From positions 1 through 64,000 of the forward strand of contig CALCDT010000156.1 in the NCBI GenBank assembly GCA_937900425.1: 64,000 nt of DNA. Direction: 5' to 3'. Position 1 is the stretch's first letter. Each line of letters opens with the position of its first letter. This document shows, piece by piece, positions 7,838-19,094 of the stretch. The position numbers and the translations under genes were made by a program. The stretch is from an uncultured Alphaproteobacteria bacterium (GTDB lineage: Bacteria > Pseudomonadota > Alphaproteobacteria > Rhizobiales > Pleomorphomonadaceae). The notes under the pieces were generated by a model. The model searched no databases. It had not been told where the DNA came from and saw only the letters and a program-made list of their open reading frames with translations.

Positions 7838-10108
7838 TCAGGCGTCGGAGGCCGAGAGCGTGAGGCCGAGCGGCTGGTCGGCGCCGCTGCTCCAGACGAT
7901 CCGGCCGGCGCCGGTCTCCTCGCCCGCCGGCCCCGCCCAGAGGCTAGCGGTCACGCTTCGCCCGTCGTGCCTGCGCACCAGCCGCCGCACCGAACCCTCG
8001 ACCTGCCACAGCACATCGCCCTCCGCGAAGAGCGCGGGCTCGGCCCGTCGCAGCGCGAGGCAGGCCGTGAGCAGGCCGGCTTTGGCCCGCGACAGCGCGG
8101 AACCGGAATGCGGCAGGGCGTCGAGAGCGGCCCAGTCCGGCCGGCGGCGGTTGTCGGGGTCGGTCAGTTGGAACAGCGCCCCTTCCCCGCCCTGGTAGAC
8201 GTCGGGCATGCCCGGCATCAGGCACCGAAGGGCGAGGTCCTGGAGCGACAGGGCTGCTCCGATGGCGCAGATCCGGGCGATGTCCTCGGGAGGATCGCCG
8301 TCCCAGCGCGCGAGCAGCGTCCCGGCCCAGGCGCCGAGCCGGCGCTCGAGGGTTTCGTCCGGGGCGGTCCAGTAGCTCTCCTCCTTGGCCTCGCGCAACG
8401 CCTTGACGAGATGGGCAGCGACCCGGTCCTCCGCCTCCGGCTCGCCCCACAGCGCGACCGCGGACTGGAGGGCGTAGAAGCGGTGATTGGCGCCGATCCT
8501 GTCGCCGCCGGGGATCGTCTCGCTGGCATGCCAGAGCCGCGTCAGGGCGTCCGGCGCGTGGGAGAGCGCGAGGAGGCGGGCGCGGGCATCCTCGGAGCGC
8601 TTGGTGTCGTGGGACGAGCCGAGGTTGAGCGCCCGCGGCCACGACCGGCGGCGGTCGGCGAGGAAGACCTCGACCTCGGCCTCGTCGGCGGAGGGCAGGT
8701 CGGGATTGGCACCGACCTCGTTGTGGGCGAGGAAGCGGTTGAAGCGGAAGCCGGCGGTGTCCTCGTGGGCCTTGGCGAGCAGCGCGCCGGTGACCTGCTG
8801 GAAGCGGTGGGCGAGCAGGCGGGCCTCGGGCGTCGGCAGGCCGACGATCGCCTCGCCGACCCAGCGGATGGTGTCGGGAAGCCGCACGCCCTCCGCCGCC
8901 TTCGCCGCCGTCTCCAGCCACAGCGCCGCGTCTGCCGGATCGACGACGTCGGTGATGTAGCTTCGATAGCGCGGGAAGGCGACGAGCAGTTCGACGAGGG
9001 CTTCGCGCAGCATCTCCGGTCCGGCGGCGTGGCCGGAGGCCTCGGCGGCGGCGCGGGCGAGGTCGCAGAGCTGGCGCAGTTCGGCGGCGAGTTCGTCGGT
9101 GAGGACGGCACGCTTGGCTTCGGCGACCGCGGCGTGGAAGTCGCCCTCGATGCCGGTGGCGCCGCGCCACAGCGCATCGATCCGGGAAAAGCCTTTCGGA
9201 TCGGTCAGAATCCGCGCGGTCAGCGCCGCCACCTCGTAGCCCGTGGTGCCGGCGACCGGCCAGGCCGGCAGCGCCTCGCCGTCGACGAGGATCTTCTCGA
9301 CCCACACCGGAACGCCCGGCAGCCGGGCGGCGAGGCGGGCGAGATAGCCGGAGGGGTCGACCAGGCCGTCGACGTGGTCGACGCGCAGGCCGGTGACGAG
9401 GCCGCGATCGACCAGATCGAAGATGCGCTCGTGGGTGAGATCGAACACCGCCGGATCCTCGACGCGCACGCCGATCAGGCTGGTGATGCTGAAGAAGCGG
9501 CGGTGGGTGATGCTGTCGCGTTCGAGCTGCCAGGGCACGAGGCGCCAGTGCTGGGCCTCGTGCAGGGCGTCGAGCGCGGCGGCGTCGAACGCCCCGCTCT
9601 CGGCCACGGCCGCGGCACTGCCCGGGGCGAGCGGCAGCACCAGATCGCCGACCACCAGATCGTCGCCCGACAGGCGCAACCGCCGCTCGGCGAGCGAGGT
9701 CGTCAGCGGCTCGCCGAGCCAGGGCAGCACCAGCGGCCCCTGCTCCCAGCCGATGTCGAAGATCGGCGCGAAACGGCTGGCGCGACCGTGCCGCAGCACG
9801 TCGACCAGCCAGGGCGTGTCGAGGCCGAAGGCCATGTGATTGGGCACGATGTCGAGGATGATCTCGAGGCCGCGGCCGCGGGCGTCCTCGGCCAGCGCGA
9901 CGAAACCCTCCTCGCCGCCGAGGGCGGGGTCGATCGTCGTCGGGTCGGTGACGTCGTAGCCATGGGTCGACCCGGGCGCCGCGGTCAGGATCGGGGCGAG
10001 GTAGAGATGGCTGACGCCGAGCGCGACGATCCGGTCGAGACGGGCGCGCACGGTCTCGAAGGTGACGCCGTCCCTGAGTTGCACCCGGTAGCTCGCCACG
10101 TCGCTCAT
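7838..10108 (-). CDS. treY: Maltooligosyl trehalose synthase
   Basis: The 756-residue GH13 enzyme isomerises the reducing-end alpha-1,4 bond of maltodextrins to an alpha,alpha-1,1 bond, giving maltooligosyl trehalose. Seen in order are the N-terminal YRVQL motif, the substrate loop STHGYDVTDP, IILDIVPNHM, the nucleophile region GLRVDHVDGL, the acid region VWVEKIL and the late motif SSHDTKRSED. Length matches the family (about 700-770). It is the second gene of a two-gene operon: its ATG overlaps the TGA of treZ by 4 bp, so the two enzymes are made together and act in sequence to release trehalose, an osmolyte and stress protectant. It converges on the CorA-type gene with only 27 bp between stops. 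Confidence 0.95.
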   Translation of the reverse strand: MSDVASYRVQLRDGVTFETVRARLDRIVALGVSHLYLAPILTAAPGSTHGYDVTDPTTIDPALGGEEGFVALAEDARGRGLEIILDIVPNHMAFGLDTPWLVDVLRHGRASRFAPIFDIGWEQGPLVLPWLGEPLTTSLAERRLRLSGDDLVVGDLVLPLAPGSAAAVAESGAFDAAALDALHEAQHWRLVPWQLERDSITHRRFFSITSLIGVRVEDPAVFDLTHERIFDLVDRGLVTGLRVDHVDGLVDPSGYLARLAARLPGVPVWVEKILVDGEALPAWPVAGTTGYEVAALTARILTDPKGFSRIDALWRGATGIEGDFHAAVAEAKRAVLTDELAAELRQLCDLARAAAEASGHAAGPEMLREALVELLVAFPRYRSYITDVVDPADAALWLETAAKAAEGVRLPDTIRWVGEAIVGLPTPEARLLAHRFQQVTGALLAKAHEDTAGFRFNRFLAHNEVGANPDLPSADEAEVEVFLADRRRSWPRALNLGSSHDTKRSEDARARLLALSHAPDALTRLWHASETIPGGDRIGANHRFYALQSAVALWGEPEAEDRVAAHLVKALREAKEESYWTAPDETLERRLGAWAGTLLARWDGDPPEDIARICAIGAALSLQDLALRCLMPGMPDVYQGGEGALFQLTDPDNRRRPDWAALDALPHSGSALSRAKAGLLTACLALRRAEPALFAEGDVLWQVEGSVRRLVRRHDGRSVTASLWAGPAGEETGAGRIVWSSGADQPLGLTLSASDA

Positions 10109-11847
10109 GTCCGCCCTCTCCTGCCGATCCAGACGGCGACGCCGTCGTCCTGCCCGATCCGGGCGATCTCCTCCGCGCCCGCGGGCGGCGCCGGCAGCGG
10201 GCCGTCGAGGGTGAGGCGAAGGTCGAGCGTGCCGGCCTCGAACTCCCAGCTCGCGGCGAGGCTCGCCGGACCGGTCCGTTCGGCCGTCGAGCGCAGCCAG
10301 CCGCTCTTCAGCAGCGGCACGACGTGACGCATGCGCTTCTCGATCAGGGCGCGCGTCAGCAGCCGCCAGCTCTCCGCGTCCTCCGCCGGCGCCGCGTAGG
10401 GCCGCGAGGCCGCGAAGGTCGCCGGGTCGTTGGGATCGGGGATGTCGCCCGGATGGTCGGCGAACTCGGGAAACTCGGACCGCCGGCCCCGGCGCACCGC
10501 CTCGGCGAGTTCGCCGTGGAAATCGGTGAAGAACAGGAAGGGTGCCCGGGCGCCCTCCTCTTCGCCCATGAACAGCATCGGCACGAAGGGCGAGAGCAGC
10601 AGCACGGCATGGAAGACGCGGACCGCCTCGGGATCGGCAAGGGTGATCAGCCGCTCGCCGAGCGCCCGGTTGCCGACCTGATCGTGGGTCTGGCAGCTGT
10701 TGACGAAGGCGGTCGGCGGCAGGTGGCCGGAGGGCTCGCCGCGCGGCGGGTGACCGAACGGCCGCGGCTGGCCCTGGTCGACCTGCCCCTCGGCGAGGGC
10801 GGTGACGAGGTCGGCGAGGGGATCGGCGGAGAAGGGCCGGTAGTAGCTCTGCGCCTCGCCGGTCAGCAGGCAGTGGACGGCATGGTGCCAGTCGTCGTTC
10901 CACTGGGCGGCGAGCTTGCCGCCGGGACCGGTGTAGCGGGCGAGGTTGCGCTCGTCCTCGGCGACGAGGTGGACCGGACGGCCGAGGTCGAGGGCGGCGA
11001 CACGGTCGGCGAGTTCCTCGATGAAGTCGGTCGAGCCCGGCGGTCCGATCTGGTGGACCGCGTCGAGGCGCAGGCCGTCGACACCGTATTCGGCGACCCA
11101 CATCGCGGCGTTCTGCAGGAAGAAGGCCCGCACCTGCGGCCGTTCGAAGGCGATGGCCGCGCCCCACGGGGTGTGGCGGGAGGCGTCGAAGAAGGCCGGG
11201 CAGAGGGAGGAGAGCGCGTTCCCCTCGGGCCCGAAGTGGTTGTAGACGACGTCGAGCAGCACCATGACGCCGAGGCGGTGGGCGGCGTCGACGAAATCGG
11301 CGAGGTCCTGCGGCGAGCCGTAGGCCGGGTGGACCGCGTGGATCAACACGCCGTCGTAGCCCCAGCCGCGGGCACCGGGAAACTGGTTGACCGGCATCAG
11401 CTCGACCGAGGTGACGCCGAGGGCGGCGAGGCGCGGCAGTTCCCGGGCGGCGGCGGCGAGGGTGCCCTCGGCGGTGAAGGTGCCGACGTGGATCTCGACG
11501 ATCACCGCCTCCTCGAACGGGCGGCCGACCCAGCCGGCCTCGTCGCCGTGCCGCGGCGTCTCGACCAGCAGCGAGCGGGCGAAGACGCCGCCGGCCTGCG
11601 CCCGCGCCGCCGGGTCGGGATGGACCTTGCCGTCGCCGTCGCGCTCGAAACCGTAGGACTCGCCGGCGGGCGCCGCCGCCGTCGCCTCGAACCAGCCGCC
11701 GGCCCGCTTGTCCATGGGCAGGCGCCGATCGTCGAGGTGCAGCGACATCGTCGCCGCATTGGGAGCCCAGAGGCGGAAGCGCCAGCGATCCTCCCCGACC
11801 GGAACAACACCCCAGAGGCCGTCTTCGGTCAGGGTCGGATGAAGCAT
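10105..11847 (-). CDS. treZ: Malto-oligosyltrehalose trehalohydrolase
   Basis: The 580-residue GH13 enzyme cleaves trehalose from maltooligosyl trehalose made by TreY. An N-terminal beta-sandwich (CBM48-like, FRLWAPNA) precedes the (beta/alpha)8 barrel. The conserved barrel motifs are visible: VVYNHFGPEGN, the nucleophile region GLRLDAVHQI, the acid region AEDERN and the transition-state region SCQTHDQVGNRA. Length matches TreZ (about 560-600). It is the first gene of the treZ-treY operon. No glycogen branching or debranching gene is nearby, so the glucan substrate must come from elsewhere. Confidence 0.95.
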   Translation of the reverse strand: MLHPTLTEDGLWGVVPVGEDRWRFRLWAPNAATMSLHLDDRRLPMDKRAGGWFEATAAAPAGESYGFERDGDGKVHPDPAARAQAGGVFARSLLVETPRHGDEAGWVGRPFEEAVIVEIHVGTFTAEGTLAAAARELPRLAALGVTSVELMPVNQFPGARGWGYDGVLIHAVHPAYGSPQDLADFVDAAHRLGVMVLLDVVYNHFGPEGNALSSLCPAFFDASRHTPWGAAIAFERPQVRAFFLQNAAMWVAEYGVDGLRLDAVHQIGPPGSTDFIEELADRVAALDLGRPVHLVAEDERNLARYTGPGGKLAAQWNDDWHHAVHCLLTGEAQSYYRPFSADPLADLVTALAEGQVDQGQPRPFGHPPRGEPSGHLPPTAFVNSCQTHDQVGNRALGERLITLADPEAVRVFHAVLLLSPFVPMLFMGEEEGARAPFLFFTDFHGELAEAVRRGRRSEFPEFADHPGDIPDPNDPATFAASRPYAAPAEDAESWRLLTRALIEKRMRHVVPLLKSGWLRSTAERTGPASLAASWEFEAGTLDLRLTLDGPLPAPPAGAEEIARIGQDDGVAVWIGRRGRT

Positions 11848-11965
11848 GATGGGCGGGTTCCTCGGAGCCGATCGGACGCGATCGACAACTCAACGGGGAC
11901 GAGGCGTCGTCGTTCCCTCGCCGCGGGGCGGAATCGTATCGCAGCGGGTGAACGGTCGGCGGTGT

Positions 11966-14701
<2,736 letters not shown>

Positions 14702-14867
14702 CGACGTCCCCGCCCTCCCGGCGGCCGGCCCCGTCCGGGTGAACAGGATGCGCGGCGGAGTGTGCAGGCAGCTTGCCAGCTGCGCCCTAAGAAGGGGTTA
14801 GGGCGGGGGGTGGCGGAATGGGCCGAGGAGGCGCCGGGAAGGCCGTCAATCTTGACAGGCACCATGC

Positions 14868-14897
14868 TTAACCTCGCGTTACTAGACCGAATACAAT
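14868..14897 (+). promoter_or_regulatory. Weak sigma70-like promoter candidate for the TadG-like gene
   Basis: An unusually A/T-rich stretch (about 14870-14945) precedes the TadG-like gene. TTAACC (14868-14873) and TACAAT (14892-14897) are spaced by 18 bp. The -10 match is good and the -35 match is poor. A better -35 hexamer, TTGACA (14852-14857), lies too far upstream to pair with it. Position and base composition are the main support. Confidence 0.3.
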
Positions 14898-14946
14898 TTC
14901 TGAATAAAGATCATGATGCTTTAAGAGGTTATCTGCTAAGACGACC

Positions 14947-16224
14947 ATGGACCCAAAGATAAAAAGCAAAGCCATGCCCTTTTCGCTTTCGCGCTTCCTG
15001 TCAGACCGCGGAGGAAACGTCGCCATGATGTTCGCCATGGCGACGCCGGTCGTCGCCATGGCGCTCGGCGCAGCTATCGACTATTCCCGCGCCGCTTCGG
15101 CGAGGTCGGATTTGCAGACGCTCGCCGATTCGGCGGCGCTCGCCGGGGCGAAGGAACTTCGTCTGGCCGCGGCGGACAAGGAGATCGCCATCGCGGTGGC
15201 CCGCCAGATGGCGACGGCCAACGCGCAGGACGGGACCTCCTTCGACTTCTCGGCGACGGTCGGCGCCGACCGACAGACGATGCAGGTGACGCTGACCGCT
15301 TCGATCGAGACCGTCTTTCTCGGCTTCGCCGCCATCCCGACGATCGAGGTCGTCACGCAGGCCGAGGCCCGAGTCTTCGGCGGCGCCCCGACATGCCTCA
15401 TGGGCCTCGACCCGTCCCAGTCGTCGACGATCGCCGTCGACAAGGCCAAGGTCACGGCGCCGGGCTGCGCCATCTACGCCAACTCGACGCACACCAAGGC
15501 ACTCGTCATCGGCGGAAAGGGCATCGCCAAGGCGGCCTTCTTCTGCTCGGGCGGCGGGGCGAAGATCGACGGTACCGCCCAGCCCGCCCCGCGCCTCGAC
15601 TGCCCGCTTTCACAGGACCCTCTCGGCGACCGGCCGCCGCCGACCTTCGGCGGCTGCAACCATGTGAACTACAAGGCGAAGGGCATCGCGGTCCTCACGC
15701 CCGGCGTCTACTGCGGCGGACTGGAAATCACCGCCGCCACGATCGCCACCCTGACGCCCGGCGTCTACGTCATCAAGGACGGTCCGCTGAAGGTGAAGAA
15801 CGGTTCCGATATCACGGGGCTCAACGCCGGCTTCTATCTGACCGGCGAGGGCGCGGTGATCGACATTGACAAGAAGACGATCGTCAGCTTGTCGGCACCG
15901 AAGTCCGGGCCGCTGGCCGGCATGCTGTTTTTCGAAGACCGGTCCAATCCGCAGGGCAAGCACAAGATCAACAGCCGCAACGCACCGGTTCTGCTCGGAA
16001 CGTTCTACCTCTCCCAGGGGGAACTGGAAATCGGAGCGGCGGGAGGCCTCGCCTATCTCACGGACACGATCGGTTTCCTCTCGGCGTGGACCATCGTCAT
16101 CGCGAGAAAGGTGAGCGTCAACGACGGCATCAACCTGACGCTGAACACCGACTATTCCGCCTCGTCGGTACCGGTGCCGGAAGGTCTCGGGGCCGAATCC
16201 TCCGTCATCACGCTCACGCATTGA
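14947..16224 (+). CDS. TadE/TadG-like pilus-assembly-related protein with beta-rich C-terminal domain
   Basis: The 425-residue protein opens with RFLSDRGGNVAMMFAMATP and a single hydrophobic segment, then DYSRAASARSDLQTLADSAAL. This is the hallmark of the Flp-pilus TadE/TadG-like N-terminal domain, which anchors the protein with the rest outside the membrane. The remaining 270 residues are rich in beta-type Gly/Thr/Val patterns with recurrent LTPGVY units (twice), possibly a beta-helix or beta-sandwich. Four cysteines in the middle region (CLMG, CAIY, CSGG, CPLS) could form disulfides. No other tad/flp genes are in the window, so it is an orphan. The exact role is unknown; surface adhesion or envelope function is inference. 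Confidence 0.75.
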   Translation: MDPKIKSKAMPFSLSRFLSDRGGNVAMMFAMATPVVAMALGAAIDYSRAASARSDLQTLADSAALAGAKELRLAAADKEIAIAVARQMATANAQDGTSFDFSATVGADRQTMQVTLTASIETVFLGFAAIPTIEVVTQAEARVFGGAPTCLMGLDPSQSSTIAVDKAKVTAPGCAIYANSTHTKALVIGGKGIAKAAFFCSGGGAKIDGTAQPAPRLDCPLSQDPLGDRPPPTFGGCNHVNYKAKGIAVLTPGVYCGGLEITAATIATLTPGVYVIKDGPLKVKNGSDITGLNAGFYLTGEGAVIDIDKKTIVSLSAPKSGPLAGMLFFEDRSNPQGKHKINSRNAPVLLGTFYLSQGELEIGAAGGLAYLTDTIGFLSAWTIVIARKVSVNDGINLTLNTDYSASSVPVPEGLGAESSVITLTH

Positions 16225-16326
16225 CGCTCGCCGCGGTCCGGCCACGACGAGATCCGTTCGAAAGCCTTAACATTTCTCGCGCAGGATCGCCCGGAACGCC
16301 GCACCAGTCACCTTGGACAGCTCGCC

Positions 16327-16770
16327 ATGACCGAAGAGCCCGCCGGCCCCGCCCGTTTCGCCTATGTCCTCGACGGCGACCTCAGGATCCTCGCCGTCGA
16401 CGACGACCCGATCGCGCGCGAGTTTTCCGCGGTCTACCTGTCGACGCCGACCGTGACGGTCGACACCGCCGCCTGCGCCGAGGAGGCGCTGGAGAAGCTC
16501 GCGGCGGCGCGCTACGACATCGCCCTCGTCGACATCGACATGCCCGGCATCGGCGGCTTCGAGCTGATCCGGCGCATCCGGTCCGACGCGCGGCTCGCCG
16601 ATCTTCCGGTGATCGTGGTGACGGGACGGGAGGACATCGCCTCGATCGACCGCGCCTTCCACCTCGGCGCGACCTCCTTCGCGGTCAAGCCGGTGAACTG
16701 GCGGCTGATGAGCTACCAGGTCCGCTACGTGCTGCGCACCAGCCGGCGAGCGGACCGCGCCGCGGCCTGA
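16327..16770 (+). CDS. Single-domain response regulator
   Basis: A 147-residue protein made of one receiver domain with a 15-residue N-terminal extension and a short basic tail. The acidic pocket DDD (25-27), the phospho-acceptor in ALVDIDMPG (Asp69), the Thr in VVTG and Lys121 in AVKPVN are all present, so it should be phosphorylatable. There is no output domain, as in CheY- or DivK-like shuttles. It could serve the hybrid kinase to the left or the HWE kinase to the right; the sequence does not decide. Confidence 0.85.
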   Translation: MTEEPAGPARFAYVLDGDLRILAVDDDPIAREFSAVYLSTPTVTVDTAACAEEALEKLAAARYDIALVDIDMPGIGGFELIRRIRSDARLADLPVIVVTGREDIASIDRAFHLGATSFAVKPVNWRLMSYQVRYVLRTSRRADRAAA

Positions 16771-16780
16771 ACGGCTCCGC

Positions 16781-16810
16781 GCCTCGTCTCGCCTCGTCTC
16801 ATCTCGTCTC
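16781..16810. repeat. Three tandem 10-bp repeats between convergent genes
   Basis: Two copies of GCCTCGTCTC (16781-16790 and 16791-16800) and one ATCTCGTCTC (16801-16810) lie head to tail in the 63-bp gap between the response regulator and the EAL gene. The block is followed by GAGGCC. It may form slipped hairpins near both transcript ends, but no clear terminator is formed. Confidence 0.6.
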
Positions 16811-16833
16811 GAGGCCGACCGAAGCCGCCGGCG

Positions 16834-17589
16834 TCAGGCCTGGCCGAGATCCTTCAGCATCGCCGTCAGCGCCTGCGGATCGAGCGGGCGGGCGAAGCGA
16901 TAGCCCTGGAGATAGTGGCAGCCGGCCGCCTTCATGAAACGCTGCTGCTCCTCCGTCTCGACGCCCTCGGCGGTGATCTTGAGACCGAGCGCCCGCGCCA
17001 GCGCCACCACCGCGTGGACGATGGCGGCCGACTGCATCTGGTCGATCTCGCGGACGAAGGACTGGTCGATCTTGATCTTGTCGAGCGGCAGACGGCGCAG
17101 GTAGGTCAGGCTCGAGTAGCCGGTGCCGAAGTCGTCGAGGGCGATGCGGATGCCGGCCGCTCGAAGGCGGTCGATGGCGGCGGAGGTCACCTCGAAGTCG
17201 TCGATGAAGGTGCTCTCGACGATCTCGAGTTCGAGGCGGGTCGGGTCGAAGCCGAGCCGCTCCACCGTGCCGAGGACGCCGCCGACGAAGCGCTCGTCGC
17301 GGAACTGCTGGGCCGAGACGTTGACGGCGAGGCCGATCTGCGGCCAGGCCAGCGCCTCGCGGCAGGCCGCCTCCAGCACCCAGGCGCCGAGTTCCTGCTC
17401 GAGCCCGTGCTGCTCGACCTTGTCGACGAAGGCGCCCGAACCGAGCGGCCCGTCGGTCGGGTGGTGCCAGCGCACCAGCGCCTCGACCGCGACCATCCGG
17501 GCGCCGTCGGCCGTCATCTGCGGCTGATAGAGCAGGTAGAGCTGGTCTTCGTCGATGGCGGTGAGGAAATCGGATTTCCAGTCGGTCAT
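16834..17589 (-). CDS. Cyclic-di-GMP phosphodiesterase, stand-alone EAL domain
   Basis: A 251-residue protein consisting of an EAL domain only. It carries EALVRW (Glu36-Ala-Leu), NVSAQQF, LEIVEST, the loop-6 motif DDFGTGYSSL, KIDQSFV and AEGVET. These are the metal- and substrate-binding signatures of active enzymes, so hydrolysis of c-di-GMP to pGpG is likely. There is no GGDEF, PAS or membrane segment, making it a cytosolic enzyme without its own sensor. ATG 17589 gives the normal domain start with the EAL motif near residue 36. It is transcribed away from the cheB-like gene across a 250-bp divergent gap. Confidence 0.92.
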   Translation of the reverse strand: MTDWKSDFLTAIDEDQLYLLYQPQMTADGARMVAVEALVRWHHPTDGPLGSGAFVDKVEQHGLEQELGAWVLEAACREALAWPQIGLAVNVSAQQFRDERFVGGVLGTVERLGFDPTRLELEIVESTFIDDFEVTSAAIDRLRAAGIRIALDDFGTGYSSLTYLRRLPLDKIKIDQSFVREIDQMQSAAIVHAVVALARALGLKITAEGVETEEQQRFMKAAGCHYLQGYRFARPLDPQALTAMLKDLGQA

Positions 17590-17841
17590 GCGGGCTTTCC
17601 GCGCGCGGCGATCCGGGACGGTCGAGACGACCGGCGAAGAGGGCGGACCGAACCATCGGCAGACCCTGAGATAGCCGATGGCCGGGCCGGAAAGCAACCA
17701 CGGGCGGATCGGCATCGGCCATCCGCGCCGCCCTCCCCGCCCGGGCCCTACACCCCGAGGAGCGCCGGCGCAGCGGCGCGGCGAGGACGGGTCGGCGAGA
17801 GCGGGCCCGGAACCAGGCGCACGGATGACGGTTCGTCGGAC

Positions 17842-18930
17842 ATGCAAACGCCTCCCGCCCCCGACACGCTCCCGCGTCGCCGCGACCTCGTCGTCATCGG
17901 CGGCTCGGCCGGAGCGATCCCGCCGCTGAAGAAAATTCTCGCCGCGCTGCCGTCCGACCTGCCCGCCGCGGTGGCGATCGTCCTTCACGTTCCGGCCGCC
18001 AGCACGGGCATTTTCGCCACCGTCGCCTCCGCAGCCTCCCGTCTCGCCCTCGCGCCGACCACGGACGGTGAGGCCGTCAGGCCGGGGCGGCTCTACATCG
18101 CCCCGCCCGACAGTCATCTCCTGATCATCGAAGGCCGGATCCGGCTCGGCCGGGGACCACGCGAGAACCTCGTGCGCCCGGCGATCGATCCGTTGTTCCG
18201 CTCGGCCGCGCTCGACGCGGGCTCGCGCGTGGTCGGCGTCGTCCTCAGCGGCATGATGAACGACGGCGCCTCGGGACTTTCGGCCATCAAGGCCCGCGGC
18301 GGCGCCGCCATCGTCCAGTCCCCCGAAAGCGCCGTCGCCGGCGAGATGCCGCTCGCCGCCCTCGACGCGGCGCAGGCCGACGTCGTCTGCGAGCCCGAGG
18401 CGATCGCGGCGGCGATCGTGCGCCTCGTCCACGAGGCGCCGGCGCCGGAGCGGCCGGTGCCGAAGGGCCTTCGCCTCGACGTCGCCATCGCCGCCGGTTC
18501 CGGCATCACCACCAAGAGCCGCGCCGACTACGCCGTTCCCGTACCGCTGACCTGCCCCGATTGCGGCGGGGTGCTGTCGCAGGTCGCGGACGGCGGACCG
18601 ATCCGCTTCCGTTGTCAGGTCGGCCACGGCTTCACCGGCCGGGTGCTGGAGCAGTCCCAGGAAGGGCAGGTCGACGAAGCGATGCGAGTGGCGCTGCGGA
18701 TCATCGAGGAGCGCGCCGATCTGGTCGACCGCATGGGCCGCGACGCCCTGTCGAATGCGCGCCCGGCGATGGCGGCGATGTACGCGGCGCGGGCCCGCGA
18801 ATATCGCGACCACGCCGACGCGCTGCGGCAGGCCGTGCTGCATCGCATGGACGCGGAGGTCGGCGAGACACCGACCGACCTTGTCGCCGAAGCCGAAGTC
18901 GTTGGCTCCCGGCCGTCGGATGAGCTATAG
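17842..18930 (+). CDS. CheB-type protein methylesterase without receiver domain
   Basis: The 362-residue protein starts directly with a CheB methylesterase domain. The catalytic triad is visible: Ser22 in VIGGSAGA, His49 in IVLHV, and Asp141 in SGMMNDGASGL. The usual N-terminal receiver is absent, so activity is not controlled by its own phosphorylation. After about residue 200 there is a putative zinc knuckle (CPDCGG about 50 residues further, then CQVGHGF) and a helical tail. Stand-alone CheB proteins of this form are widespread next to CheBR-kinase fusions, and here the fusion follows 164 bp downstream on the same strand. The target may be a non-classical receptor or the kinase itself (inference). 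Confidence 0.87.
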   Translation: MQTPPAPDTLPRRRDLVVIGGSAGAIPPLKKILAALPSDLPAAVAIVLHVPAASTGIFATVASAASRLALAPTTDGEAVRPGRLYIAPPDSHLLIIEGRIRLGRGPRENLVRPAIDPLFRSAALDAGSRVVGVVLSGMMNDGASGLSAIKARGGAAIVQSPESAVAGEMPLAALDAAQADVVCEPEAIAAAIVRLVHEAPAPERPVPKGLRLDVAIAAGSGITTKSRADYAVPVPLTCPDCGGVLSQVADGGPIRFRCQVGHGFTGRVLEQSQEGQVDEAMRVALRIIEERADLVDRMGRDALSNARPAMAAMYAARAREYRDHADALRQAVLHRMDAEVGETPTDLVAEAEVVGSRPSDEL

Positions 18931-19094
18931 GTGCCTTAGCAATTCGCGATCTTGACCGGTCGCGGCGAGCCGAAGGGTGGTGATCCGAACCGGCGACGGG
19001 CCGGGCCCCTCGACGCCATCCGGGCGAAGGCGCATCGTTCCGTCGCGGTCGCCGCGTGCGCCGCCGATTCATCCATTGAGCGAGCGGGGGCGGC

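Noticed and set aside
14852..14857. TTGACA as -35 box for the TadG-like gene.
   Set aside because: No acceptable -10 hexamer lies 16-18 bp downstream; the spacing to TACAAT is too long.
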